A DNA stretch of 64,000 nt. Source: Methanolobus chelungpuianus (lineage in GTDB: Archaea > Halobacteriota > Methanosarcinia > Methanosarcinales > Methanosarcinaceae). Below are positions 20,801 to 28,840 of the stretch, in pieces. The translations under genes were made by a program, and so were the position numbers. Where the stretch lies: NCBI RefSeq assembly GCF_024500045.1, contig NZ_JTEO01000010.1, positions 1-64,000 on the forward strand, written 5' to 3'. Below the pieces are notes generated by a model, which was not told where the DNA came from, did no database searches, and saw only the letters and a list, made by a program, of their open reading frames with translations. Every line of letters starts with the position of its first letter. The first letter of the stretch is position 1.

Positions 20801-21100
20801 TTCCTTGAGAAGAACGGCATCGAGATGGGCATCATCAAGAAAGTGCACGACGGCAGCCCCAATGTCATCGATATGATGCGCAGGGACGAGGTCGCCCTTG
20901 TGATCAACACGCCGACCAACAAGCAGGCTCGGAAGGACGGCTCCAGGATCCGCCGTGCGGCTGTGGACTTCAAGGTCCCCTATATCACGACGATCCAGGC
21001 GGCACTGGCAGCAGCCTCTGCAATAACTGCAATGAAGATGGGCGAGGGAACTGTAAAGTCCATCAACGAATACCATAAAGAGATAGCCACCAACAATTGA
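17867..21100 (+). CDS. carB: carbamoyl-phosphate synthase large subunit
   Basis: A 1077-residue enzyme with two homologous ATP-grasp halves. The first half (residues 1 to about 400) phosphorylates bicarbonate; the second (about 555 to 935) phosphorylates carbamate. Each half opens with the repeated motif GSGPI-IGQ (residues 12 and 560), followed by SNPATIMTD in the first and NNPETVSTD in the second. An oligomerisation domain lies between them, and an MGS-like allosteric domain (from about 940, TGKVFMSIRN) closes the protein. It is a single intact gene, unlike the split carB found in some archaea. argG follows after 27 bases, grouping arginine-pathway functions. Confidence 0.97.
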   Translation: MPKREDIKKVLLIGSGPIMIGQAAEFDFSGSQACRSLKEEGIEVVLVNSNPATIMTDPEMADAVYIEPLDYRSVEKIIAKERPDGIIAGIGGQTGLNVTSELAEHGILDKYGVKLLGTPLDAIKNTEDRELFKQTMQRIGEKVPRSRAVSSLKEAEEVIDELGLPLIIRPAYTLGGAGGGIAHSREELLEICERGLRRSRIHQVLIEESVLGWKEFEYEVMRDANDTCIVICNMENLDAMGVHTGESMVVTPSQTLNDQEHQMLRTAAIKIIRAFGIEGGCNIQFALKDGDYRIVEVNPRVSRSSALASKATGYPIARVTAKIALGMRLDEILNNVTKQTPASFEPTIDYVVTKIPRWPFDKFVNADKTLTTAMKSTGEVMAIGRTIEESLQKAIRSLDIKMDLGSDEWNSSEVRTLLQTPTSERLFVIYYALRNGFTPEEISQLTSIDVFFIKKIKNIVDMENALEESAKAGEMSADLLRRSKRMGFTDSKIAKHTGRTREEINDLRRKAGINATYKMVDTCAAEFAAATPYYYSCYETMCETKPSDRKKIVILGSGPIRIGQGIEFDYCTVHAVSAIREAGIEAQIINNNPETVSTDYDTSDKLFFEPLTLEDVMNVIEREKPYGVLVQFGGQTSINLALPLEKELKRREDLNTVILGTSPSDIDVAEDREKFNLLMQKLDIKQPDAGYAKSQAQAIEIAARIGYPVLVRPSYVLGGRAMEIVYDRNDLERYMREAVKVSPEHPILIDDFLESAVEIDVDAVCDGKDVLIGAIMEHIEEAGVHSGDSACVIPPQSLSEETLAIVRDYTRRIALALNVKGLINLQMAKKGDTVYVLEANPRSSRTIPFVSKAVGLPLAKIAAQVIIGKSLKELGYNLEKEPTVKHVSVKEVLLPFDKLPGADPVLGPEMKSTGEVMGIDYDYGRAFFKAQLSADNILPLTGKVFMSIRNVDEEQLLEVARKLKDAGIELVGTKGTAEFLEKNGIEMGIIKKVHDGSPNVIDMMRRDEVALVINTPTNKQARKDGSRIRRAAVDFKVPYITTIQAALAAASAITAMKMGEGTVKSINEYHKEIATNN

Positions 21101-21127
21101 TCAGTTTCAGGACCAGGATAGGATAAC

Positions 21128-22309
21128 ATGTCAAAGAAAGTAGTACTTGCTTACTCGGGCGGACTTGACACATCCGTGTGCATCCCGCTGCTTAAGGAAA
21201 AATACGGTTACGACAAGGTCATTACTGTTTCTGTGGATGTAGGCCAGCCCCCGCAGGAAGTGCAGGAAGCCGAGCAGAAGGCCAAGAAGATCAGTGACGG
21301 ACACTACACCATTGATGCAAAGGAAGAGTTCGTGAAGGATTACATCTTCCCGCTCATCAAGGCCAACGGCGACTATGAAGGTTACGTGATGGGCACTTCC
21401 GTAGCCCGTCCCCTGATCGCAAGGAAAGTCGTGGAGATCGCGGACAAGGAGGGCGCAGTTGCACTGGCCCATGGCTGTACCGGCAAGGGCAACGACCAGC
21501 TCAGGTTCGAGGCTGTTTTCAGGCTCACCGACCTGGACGTTGTCGCACCCATGAGAGATATGAACCTCACCCGTGAATGGGAGATAGATTACGCCAGGAA
21601 ACATGGCATCCCCGTGGCAGCTACCAGCGCCAAGCCCTGGAGTGTTGACGAGAACATATGGAGCCGCAGCATCGAGGGTGGCCGGCTGGAAGACCCGGGC
21701 TTCATCCCTCCTGAGGAGATATACCAGTGGACTGTCTCTCCGGCAAATGCACCGGAGGCGCAGACCATTGTTATCGGTTTCGAGAAAGGTGTCCCGGTCT
21801 CTCTTGATGGCAAGAAAATGGGTGGTGTGGAGCTTATCAATAAGCTCAACAAGATTGCAGGCTCCCACGGAGTCGGCCGCACCGACATGATCGAGGACCG
21901 CGTTCTCGGCCTCAAGGCACGCGAGAACTACGAGCACCCCGCAGCCACGGTACTGCTTGCAGCCCACAAAGACCTGGAGAAGCTGGTCTTAAGCCGCGCC
22001 GAGCTCAAGTTCAAGAAGATAGTCGATGAGCAGTGGTCCGAGCTTGCCTATTCCGGCCTGGTCGACGAGCCCCTCTACCACGACCTGAACGCTTTCATCA
22101 ACAAGACCCAGGAACGTGTCACAGGCGCTGTCACCGTCAAACTCTACAAAGGCAGCGTGACAATCCTCGCCCGCAGCTCCCCCTGTGCCCTCTACTCCGA
22201 GGACATGGTATCCTTCGACAGCGCCATCCTCAACCAGAAGGACGCCGAGGGCTATGCGAAGTATCATGGCTTCCAGGCAAGATTGTACAAGAAGGTTGTC
22301 GAGAAGTGA
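21128..22309 (+). CDS. argG: argininosuccinate synthase
   Basis: A 393-residue enzyme that joins citrulline and aspartate at the cost of ATP in arginine synthesis. The N-terminal PP-loop ATP pyrophosphatase motif [10 protein letters not shown] is at residues 8-17. The [13 protein letters not shown] motif near residue 118 and the SPANAPEAQ region near 203 are characteristic of ArgG. The length is normal for the family. It follows carAB and likely belongs to the same transcription unit. A hairpin overlaps its stop codon and may end transcription. Confidence 0.97.
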   Translation: MSKKVVLAYSGGLDTSVCIPLLKEKYGYDKVITVSVDVGQPPQEVQEAEQKAKKISDGHYTIDAKEEFVKDYIFPLIKANGDYEGYVMGTSVARPLIARKVVEIADKEGAVALAHGCTGKGNDQLRFEAVFRLTDLDVVAPMRDMNLTREWEIDYARKHGIPVAATSAKPWSVDENIWSRSIEGGRLEDPGFIPPEEIYQWTVSPANAPEAQTIVIGFEKGVPVSLDGKKMGGVELINKLNKIAGSHGVGRTDMIEDRVLGLKARENYEHPAATVLLAAHKDLEKLVLSRAELKFKKIVDEQWSELAYSGLVDEPLYHDLNAFINKTQERVTGAVTVKLYKGSVTILARSSPCALYSEDMVSFDSAILNQKDAEGYAKYHGFQARLYKKVVEK

Positions 22310-22324
22310 AGTTCATCTTCACTT
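22304..22324 (+). terminator. stem-loop at the argG stop codon
   Basis: AAGTGAAG at 22304-22311 pairs perfectly with CTTCACTT at 22317-22324 around a 5-base loop, followed by a T-rich stretch (TCTAAATCTTATTTTC). The stem includes the argG stop codon. Confidence 0.5.
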
Positions 22325-22341
22325 TCTAAATCTTATTTTCA

Positions 22342-22594
22342 TTATTCATACCGGTACTGCTCATTCAGTATGTTTTTCCCATATTGGGCTTCAAGGCACT
22401 TTTAACACCAGATCCACCTTGATTTCCAAAGTGTCAGAAAGATAATTCTCAAGTCCGATGAATTCAAGAAGGCCAGGGGCTTCATTGAACTCGATCAATA
22501 CATCAAGATCACTGGCATCTGTCTGCTCTCCCCTTACATAAGAACCGAAAACAGCAAGAGACCTAACCTTGAACCTGTCTTCCAGTTCCGGCAA
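22342..22594 (-). pseudogene. decayed MNT-type minimal nucleotidyltransferase (antitoxin family)
   Basis: The intact part encodes 67 residues with the nucleotidyltransferase motif GSYVRGEQTDASDLDVLIEF (Gly-Ser, then Asp-x-Asp), as in MNT proteins that pair with HEPN toxins. No ATG is available: the frame opens at a TTG, and recognisable N-terminal sequence continues upstream of it. The frame breaks after VDLVLK. Adding one base in the AAAA run restores the family sequence KSALKPN, and a second single-base restoration gives GKNILNE and a stop at 22342. Two indels plus the missing start point to a pseudogene, or to consensus errors. No HEPN partner is adjacent. Confidence 0.7.
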
Positions 22595-22861
22595 TATTTC
22601 ATGGAGCTGCTGAGTGTATTTCTTTGTTGCGTTAGGTTTGAATAAGGGAACATATTACACGTCCGGAATACCATTCACATAAAATGAATTCTGGATCAAG
22701 TTCCCATAATTCGACAAATATTTATTTCATAATCCCCGACTAAAATTGTGGTGCCTTTCCAAAAAGGTAATGTGGGTAATATCTGGATGACAGTTGTTAT
22801 GGTAAAGACTGTGCACAGACTATGAAACATACATTGACGCCTGCCCTTGAAAGCGACTTTC

Positions 22862-23326
22862 ATGAATGCCGAAAATGTTGCAGCGATTGAACCTGATCCT
22901 GCGCTCAAAGCCCTGGACATATTCGTGGGCAAATGGATCACAGAGGGAGAAATAAAAGATGCCTCCGGTCTGGTTATAGCCCGGCTGAGTGCTGCAGACA
23001 CTTACGAGTGGCTCCGGGGAGGCTTTTTCCTCCTTCATCGCTGGGAAGCGCAGATGGACGGTGACAACTCTGAGGGTATTGAAATAATTGGATATGATCC
23101 CTCGGGTCAGACTTACCTGACACAGACTTTTGATAGCAAGGGAAACTTTCTCATTTACCGGGCCACCCTGCAGGACAAAAGATGGAATATTTGGGGGAGA
23201 ACGGAGCGGTTTACGGGCATGTTCGGCAGTGATGGTAAAACTTTAACGGGCACCTGGGAGAGGCTCAATGGCAATTCTGCCTGGGTGCCTTGGATGGATA
23301 TACAGTTGACCAAAAAGGGTGAGTGA
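22862..23326 (+). CDS. DUF1579-like protein
   Basis: A 154-residue soluble protein (frame open from a TTG at 22847; ATG at 22862 preferred). The opening LKALDIFVGKWITEGE and later WEAQMDG, FDSKGNF and LTGTWERL segments resemble the small beta-barrel DUF1579/lipocalin-like family, whose role is not established. No signal peptide. The 3' end overlaps the frame leading to the VOC protein downstream, suggesting co-transcription. A TATA-like ATATTTATTTC lies near 22717, and the AT-rich upstream region separates it from the decayed MNT gene. Confidence 0.65.
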   Translation: MNAENVAAIEPDPALKALDIFVGKWITEGEIKDASGLVIARLSAADTYEWLRGGFFLLHRWEAQMDGDNSEGIEIIGYDPSGQTYLTQTFDSKGNFLIYRATLQDKRWNIWGRTERFTGMFGSDGKTLTGTWERLNGNSAWVPWMDIQLTKKGE

Positions 23327-23439
23327 CACATGGTAAAGCAGGATCACACTTCATCCACAGATGCGGACCTCATCACTATTCCAAGATATTAAAACAGAAA
23401 AACATGATGATTGATAGAACGAGAAAGGAAGGAGAAGCT

Positions 23440-23835
23440 ATGTTTAAAGACACGAAAGCATTCAGCAGTTTTTCTGTTGACGACTTGGCAAAAGCTAAAG
23501 CCTTTTATGGTGAAACGCTTGGCCTTGAAGTGACCGAAGAAATGGGCATGGGACTGAAACTTCACATTGCAGGCGGTATGTGGATCTTCGTCTATCCAAA
23601 AGAAGACCACCAACCGGCAACGTTTACGATTTTGAACTTCCTGGTTGACGACATCGACAGGGCGGTAGACGAATTGAAAGCCCGCGGTGTCGTTTTTGAG
23701 AAGTATGGGGGCAAGCTGCAGACCGATGAAAAAGGCATAGCCCGCAGTAAATCTGCTGAAGAGGGTCCTGATATCGCATGGTTCAAAGACCCGGCAGGGA
23801 ATTTCTTATCCGTGTTGACGAAAGAGAAGGCATAA
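23440..23835 (+). CDS. glyoxalase/bleomycin-resistance (VOC) family protein
   Basis: A 131-residue protein with two beta-alpha-beta-beta-beta modules of the vicinal oxygen chelate fold: FSSFSVDDLAKAKAFYGETLGLEV at the start and FLVDDIDRAVDELKARGV in the second half, ending with WFKDPAGNFLSVL. The frame is open from 23323, but GGAGA just before the ATG at 23440, and the family N-terminus, place the start there. Substrate unknown; VOC proteins range from lyases to dioxygenases and antibiotic-binding proteins. It follows the DUF1579-like gene by about 110 bases. Confidence 0.85.
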   Translation: MFKDTKAFSSFSVDDLAKAKAFYGETLGLEVTEEMGMGLKLHIAGGMWIFVYPKEDHQPATFTILNFLVDDIDRAVDELKARGVVFEKYGGKLQTDEKGIARSKSAEEGPDIAWFKDPAGNFLSVLTKEKA

Positions 23836-23940
23836 TAATAAAAACCCGTATAATTAGTAATAAGATCAACTAAACTCAACAGCCAGAGATATTATTGTCC
23901 AATAGCTCCGGATACTTGCCGAATCATTTACCGAGTCTGA

Positions 23941-24287
23941 TTACCTTTCTGATGTGCCTGGTTCCTTGAAGGGATGAGCTACATCGGTGATCAGTCTCAT
24001 TTCCTTCACCGGGTTCAACCTTTCTGAGTCCGCCTGTTCATGTCTGTTTACAGGACTATCCAGGCTGCTCACCATCAGCAATTCAGGGGCTTTTACGCCG
24101 TGTAACCCGCTCCTTGCAGGATAAGGCCGGTCACCTCTGGAAAAACGGTCCTGGCCTGTTCATTATCATAAAAATTGCAGCAATGCGCAGGAAGGTCACA
24201 TCCGGGGAGAGTGGACTGGATAAGGGCAATAGATTCGCTTTGTCCTGCCTTTGAAGTTTCCACAGGGAATCCCCTGACAACGATCAT
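23941..24287 (-). pseudogene. frameshifted gene of about 115 residues, family unknown
   Basis: The frame from the ATG at 24287 runs 64 codons to a stop at 24093. The next frame then continues protein-like (HGVKAPELLMVSS ... PVNRHEQ ... HPFKEPG) to a TAA at 23941. Inserting one base near 24100 joins the two into a single product of about 115 residues. A minus-strand TATA-like TTTTAAAG near 24310 would place transcription start almost at the ATG, so this was probably a real leaderless gene. I do not recognise the family. It is either a recent frameshift mutation or a one-base consensus error. Confidence 0.5.
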
Positions 24288-24353
24288 TTGTCTGCAGTAT
24301 TTATCTTTAAAATGCCCAGATGTAACATTTATACTGAATTCTGATTTGCAGTG

Positions 24354-24362
24354 TTTAAATAT
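24354..24362 (+). promoter_or_regulatory. TATA box for the c-type cytochrome gene
   Basis: TTTAAATAT lies about 41-49 bases before the ATG at 24403, predicting transcription start near 24385 and a short leader containing GGGAGTCGGGTGATGAT. Confidence 0.5.
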
Positions 24363-24402
24363 CTGGTCAACAGCTATTACTTAATGGGAGTCGGGTGATG
24401 AT

Positions 24403-24849
24403 ATGAAATATAGATTATTTTTGATGGTGCTTTCAGTACTGCTTATTGTGCCTGGGATATCTGTGGTATCAGCCATACCCAGTTACCTGGAGTCTTTCAA
24501 CCAGCAGTACGATACCAACGGCACCAGGCTTGATTCATGCAATATCTGTCATACAGATACCGAGAAAGAATCAATTAACTCTTATGCAAGTGACTATTCA
24601 GAAAGCGGAAGAGACTTTTCATCAATTGAGGCACTTGACTCAGATGAAGATGGATTCACGAATATAGAGGAAATCAATGCCCTGACCTTACCGGGAGACC
24701 CTGCAGACCGACCGCAAACTACAGAGGCCCCGTCAGAAACCGGGGCTAATGAAACCGATGAGCAACAGACTCCGGGGTTTGAAGGTATTGCTGCAGTTAT
24801 AGGGCTAATGGCAGCAGTATATCTGATGGGTAGAAACAGCCGCATGTGA
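24403..24849 (+). CDS. small monohaem c-type cytochrome with Ca-binding-like repeat and PGF-CTERM-like anchor
   Basis: A 148-residue exported protein. A signal peptide (residues 1-24, cleavage after VVSA) is followed by one CxxCH haem motif, CNICH at residues 46-50. Next come an Asp-rich calcium-binding-like segment DSDEDGFTNIEE near 84-95, a Thr/Glu/Pro-rich linker, and a C-terminal PGF, hydrophobic helix and basic NSR tail, as in PGF-CTERM archaeosortase substrates. It should therefore be displayed on the cell surface with covalently bound haem. The ccmABC genes 12 kb away would supply haem export for it. The calcium-binding-like motif next to a cytochrome motif suggests a cell-surface electron carrier, which is inference. 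Confidence 0.78.
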   Translation: MKYRLFLMVLSVLLIVPGISVVSAIPSYLESFNQQYDTNGTRLDSCNICHTDTEKESINSYASDYSESGRDFSSIEALDSDEDGFTNIEEINALTLPGDPADRPQTTEAPSETGANETDEQQTPGFEGIAAVIGLMAAVYLMGRNSRM

Positions 24850-24900
24850 AAGATCTTACTCGAAAATCCGGCAAAAAAGTGATGATCTTTATCGGACCAT

Positions 24901-24918
24901 CTTTCTTTTTTCCTTTTT
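24901..24918 (+). terminator. T-rich terminator after the cytochrome gene
   Basis: CTTTCTTTTTTCCTTTTT lies about 50 bases after the stop, matching the oligo-T terminators of archaea. It sits between convergent genes. Confidence 0.5.
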
Positions 24919-24948
24919 AGTTGATTTCCGTATCCTGCAACCAGTAGT

Positions 24949-26133
24949 TTAATCCGAATTAAGTTCCCGCAGGCATCCCGCCAGCCTTTTGATTCCTTCT
25001 TCTATCTTATCGAAGTCCGAGTTGGAAAAGTTCAGCCGTAGCGTGTTGATTCCCATACCGTCCCGGGTATAGAATGGACTGCCTGGGACAAAGGCAACAT
25101 TTTCCTTAATTGCAAGCTCGAACAGATCCATTGACGATATCCCTTCAGGCAGCGTCACCCATACAAACATCCCGCCTTCTGGCTTTGTGTAGCCGATGCC
25201 CTCCGGAAAATGCTCTTCCATCAGCCCGATCATCAGGTCACGGCGTTTTCCATAGGCGTCCTTTATTTTCAGTATATGTTCATCGATATCGTTATCCAGG
25301 AGGTATTGGTAGATGATGCGCTGGGAAAGATAATTTGAATGCAGGTCAGCAGCCTGTTTTGCTATGAGCAGTTTCTCCATGGTCTCTCCCTGGGCGCATA
25401 TCCATCCCATTCTGATCCCGGGAGCTATTATCTTTGAAAATGAGCCCAGCAGGATAGTGTTATCGGAAAAGTTCCTGATTGTGGGCAGATCCTCGCCTGC
25501 GAATCTCAGTTCCCAGTATGCATTATCCTCTACACAGACAATGTTATGCCTTTGGAGGATCTTGGCTGTCTCTTCTCTTTTCTGCCTGGAGTACGTAATG
25601 CCGGATGGGTTCTGGAAGGTGGGGACCGTATAGAAAAGCTTTCCACTGCTTCCGGCCAGGATCCTGTCAAGCTGGTCGGTGTCTATACCGTCTTCCAGCA
25701 GGGGAACTTCCACAAATTCCGGCTCGAAGATGGAAAACGCCTGGATCGCTCCAAGATAACCGGGACTTTCAATGACAACCCTGTCTCCTTTATTCAGGAA
25801 GACCTTTCCGATAAGGTCGATGCTCTGCTGGGAGCCGTTCGTTATAAGAATCTCATCAGGGTCGATCTTCAGCCCGCTTTTTAGGAGATATCTTTGTGCG
25901 ATGAACTCTCTCAAAGGCAGGTATCCCTCAGTGGTACTGTACTGAAGGGCATTCCTTCCCTCCTCTGACAGGACCTTCGCAGCGGCCGCTGCTACCTCAT
26001 CCACCGGGAAAAGACCGGGGTTTGGCAGTCCGCCTGCAAAGGATATGACCTCCGGCTGCTGGGTGACTTTCAGTATCTCCCTGATGAAGGACTTGCGGGT
26101 ATTCTCCATCCTGTCAGCGAATATTGTGCTCAT
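24949..26133 (-). CDS. PLP-dependent aminotransferase, class I/II (LysN/2-aminoadipate type)
   Basis: A 394-residue fold-type I aminotransferase. Visible: the FAGGLPNPGLFP N-terminus typical of the MocR/LysN-like group, the ITNGSQQSIDLI cofactor-phosphate segment near residue 99, the FQNPSG motif near 180, and the PLP-binding Lys in GSFSKIIAPGIRMGW near 238, followed by the TLRLNFS Arg that binds the substrate carboxylate near 372. ATG at 26133 is preferred over the TTG at 26151. Such enzymes act on branched, aromatic or aminoadipate substrates, and the exact specificity cannot be read from sequence. It is a single gene, with the MprF-like gene upstream on the same strand. Confidence 0.88.
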   Translation of the reverse strand: MSTIFADRMENTRKSFIREILKVTQQPEVISFAGGLPNPGLFPVDEVAAAAAKVLSEEGRNALQYSTTEGYLPLREFIAQRYLLKSGLKIDPDEILITNGSQQSIDLIGKVFLNKGDRVVIESPGYLGAIQAFSIFEPEFVEVPLLEDGIDTDQLDRILAGSSGKLFYTVPTFQNPSGITYSRQKREETAKILQRHNIVCVEDNAYWELRFAGEDLPTIRNFSDNTILLGSFSKIIAPGIRMGWICAQGETMEKLLIAKQAADLHSNYLSQRIIYQYLLDNDIDEHILKIKDAYGKRRDLMIGLMEEHFPEGIGYTKPEGGMFVWVTLPEGISSMDLFELAIKENVAFVPGSPFYTRDGMGINTLRLNFSNSDFDKIEEGIKRLAGCLRELNSD

Positions 26134-26196
26134 GAAGACTTTCCCAGGCAATGTTACAAATTAAATGTTTCCATCGATGTCATGAAGATAGCAGGC

Positions 26197-28770
26197 TTAC
26201 TTTGAGAATATTTCCTTCGTCCCGCCCGCTATGAGCAGCGCCACGTCCTTGAGCACGAACATCTGCTTGAAACCTTTTGGCAAGGCTATATACCTGGGCT
26301 CCCAGACGGGGTTGAACTTCTCTTTATAGGCGCGCAGCCCCTTGAAATTGTAGAAATATTCCCCGTGAGTGAATATAGTTGCCCCGATCTTGTTCCAGAG
26401 GGGTGCCAGAGTCCTGTTCTCCAGGCCGGACAGCGGCGACATGCCAAGGGAGAAGTACCTGTAGCCGTTCTCCTTGCCCCAGAGCATCAGCTTCACGAAG
26501 AGATATTCCATCGTTGTGTTTGATATTCCGGGGTCGAAGCGCATAAGGTCAATGGCGAGCTCTTCTTTTTCAGCTCCGATCCATATATTTGCAAAAGCTG
26601 CTATCTGCTCTCCCTTTTTTACAACTGCTAGAGGGAAATGACTCAGGTATCCTATATCGAAGGAACCCATAGAGAAGCCTTTTTCCTTGGTGTTTTTAGT
26701 CTCCAGCCAGGCATCAGATATGCTTTTCAGCTCACCCTCATGCTTTGCCACATCTTCTGGCTGAATTATCTCAAAGTGGTAGCCTTCCTTCTCCTCCATT
26801 CGCTTCACAGAATAGCGAAAATCCTTTCCTGCACTCCCTTCGAGGGAAAAGGATGAGAGCGGGACCTTGCCTTCCTCTCCTATCTTAATAAGGGTCAGGC
26901 CAATGTCCAGATAATATGGAATGAACTTTTCACTGATCTCATAGAAAACGGTCCATCCCTGATGCAGGTTTGCCATTTCATGGAAATCCCATATAAGCTC
27001 CTTCATGCGCTCACATTTCCCAATAGGATCGCCCATACATATCCAGCTCTTGCCTGAAACTCCGTACATGAGGAATGCACTCCCGGGCTCGTTGAACATC
27101 AGGTACTTGTCCTTCAGCAGTGCCAGGTAGCCGTTTGTATCCTTGCTGTCTTGAGATATCGCTTTTGCTCTGGCCATTTCGTCTTCATCCGGTAGTTCAA
27201 GGCTCTTGCTGGAGCCACCCAGCAGTTTCATGAGTCCTATTACAGACAGTATGAAAAGGGCGGCCACAACTGATCTCAGGAATCTTGGCACATGCAGGTC
27301 GGTGCCGAACTGCCACAAAAGGCTTTGTGAATATTCGATATGTTCGTGCGCAAAGAGCCCGATCCAGATAAAACTGATGACCACCACGGCTATCGCAATG
27401 ATATTGTCGCTGCTAAAGGACTGGTCCAGAAGGGACGATTTCCTGTAGAAGTATTTCCTGTTAGGCAGCAACAGCAGGAAAATAATGAACAGGATAATGG
27501 ACTCGGTATAATCGAAGCCTTTAAGGATCGAAAGTATGCTTCCCAGGAGAAGTATCGAGACCGATAGCAGGTAAGCACCGTCAACTCTCTTCCAGAGCCC
27601 GTTGGCAAGTATCAGGAGCATGACGCCTATAATGCTGCTCAGGAGACTTGACCACTCCACTAGCGACAGGGGAATTATCCTTGTAAGGATGCGGATACTT
27701 TCTATCTGGGGAGGGAGGGCCTCAGAAAAGAGCAGTATTACTCCTGCAAAGAAGACGAGCACGGAAAATACCTGGGGAGTGAAAGCCGATAGTTTCAGCG
27801 TCTTCTTATGCAGCCTTATCAGGACCTTTTTCCTCGCATTGAACTCAGTATATGAGAGGATAGCAATTCCGACAAGCAGCGGAGTAAGATAGTATACTGC
27901 CCTGAACACTAGAAGCGATACAATGACATCTGATACTCCTGCATAAGGGGCAAGGGTGAAGAGCATGATAGCCTCAAATACACCGATGCCTCCAGGCACA
28001 GTACTTGCATAGGCAACTGTCTGCGCCACAAGGAACATTGCAAGCAGATATGTGAAAGAGACCTCCCCATACTGGGAGAGAAGGAAATAGAGTGCGCTTC
28101 CTGCAAAGATGGAATCAAGAGATGATATAAGTATCTGGAGCAGTGCAGTCCTGATATCCGGGAACTTCACTTCCTCCCCCTTTATGACAAAGACCTTCTT
28201 CTTCAGGCAAAGAGCAAGATAAAAAGACAGTGCTACTAGCAGGCTGCCTCCAAGTATCTTCAAGAGGAGAGGACTTAGGAAAGGGGCAGAGGGAAGACCT
28301 GCCGGATAGAAGGCAAGCAGCAATCCCCCAACAAAGCATATGCCGGCCCAGAAGGTGATACTGCAGAAAGTTATGACCTTCCCGATCTGTATCGCTGTAA
28401 GCCCATAGGCCGAGTATGACCTGTAGCGGAGATAGCCTCCTGTGGAAAGATGAAAACCGATATTATTACTTATAGATGTGCTCGTGAAAGAGGATTTTGC
28501 GATTTCCCTGTAGGAGACCGACTGTCCTATGTAGCGCATTGCCAGGAAATCATAGCCCATCAATGCCATATAGCTCAGGAAAGTGAATAAAAGTGCCAGC
28601 AGTATGCTCCCGGATGCAAGTTCTGTAAAAACAGATGGCACTTCCTGCAGGTGCACCAATTGCAACTGACTGCTAAGGAAAGCCAGTGAAAGCGCAAAAA
28701 TGGCTATCGGTACGAGATAACTGGCTGCTTTTTGTAGCTCGAGGTTCCTGAAATTGTTTTTCTTTAGCAA
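26197..28770 (-). CDS. mprF: MprF-like bifunctional lysylphosphatidylglycerol synthase/flippase
   Basis: An 857-residue membrane enzyme. The N-terminal half has about 12-14 hydrophobic helices of the UPF0104/flippase type (residues about 15-525). The C-terminal half is a soluble DUF2156/GNAT-like aminoacyl-transferase domain (about 545-850) with FLMYGVSGKSWICMGDP, IDLMRFDP and YFSLGMSPLSG motifs. In bacteria MprF transfers Lys from Lys-tRNA to phosphatidylglycerol and flips it, giving resistance to cationic peptides. The archaeal lipid acceptor is not known. The start is a TTG preceded by AGGGG at normal spacing. The next gene upstream is a MATE transporter on the same strand. Confidence 0.87.
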   Translation of the reverse strand: MLKKNNFRNLELQKAASYLVPIAIFALSLAFLSSQLQLVHLQEVPSVFTELASGSILLALLFTFLSYMALMGYDFLAMRYIGQSVSYREIAKSSFTSTSISNNIGFHLSTGGYLRYRSYSAYGLTAIQIGKVITFCSITFWAGICFVGGLLLAFYPAGLPSAPFLSPLLLKILGGSLLVALSFYLALCLKKKVFVIKGEEVKFPDIRTALLQILISSLDSIFAGSALYFLLSQYGEVSFTYLLAMFLVAQTVAYASTVPGGIGVFEAIMLFTLAPYAGVSDVIVSLLVFRAVYYLTPLLVGIAILSYTEFNARKKVLIRLHKKTLKLSAFTPQVFSVLVFFAGVILLFSEALPPQIESIRILTRIIPLSLVEWSSLLSSIIGVMLLILANGLWKRVDGAYLLSVSILLLGSILSILKGFDYTESIILFIIFLLLLPNRKYFYRKSSLLDQSFSSDNIIAIAVVVISFIWIGLFAHEHIEYSQSLLWQFGTDLHVPRFLRSVVAALFILSVIGLMKLLGGSSKSLELPDEDEMARAKAISQDSKDTNGYLALLKDKYLMFNEPGSAFLMYGVSGKSWICMGDPIGKCERMKELIWDFHEMANLHQGWTVFYEISEKFIPYYLDIGLTLIKIGEEGKVPLSSFSLEGSAGKDFRYSVKRMEEKEGYHFEIIQPEDVAKHEGELKSISDAWLETKNTKEKGFSMGSFDIGYLSHFPLAVVKKGEQIAAFANIWIGAEKEELAIDLMRFDPGISNTTMEYLFVKLMLWGKENGYRYFSLGMSPLSGLENRTLAPLWNKIGATIFTHGEYFYNFKGLRAYKEKFNPVWEPRYIALPKGFKQMFVLKDVALLIAGGTKEIFSK

Positions 28771-28840
28771 TGTTATTCCCCTGAGATAAAGGATTTAATG
28801 GGAATTATCCTATTTTATATTTTTCAGGTTGGCTCCAGCA

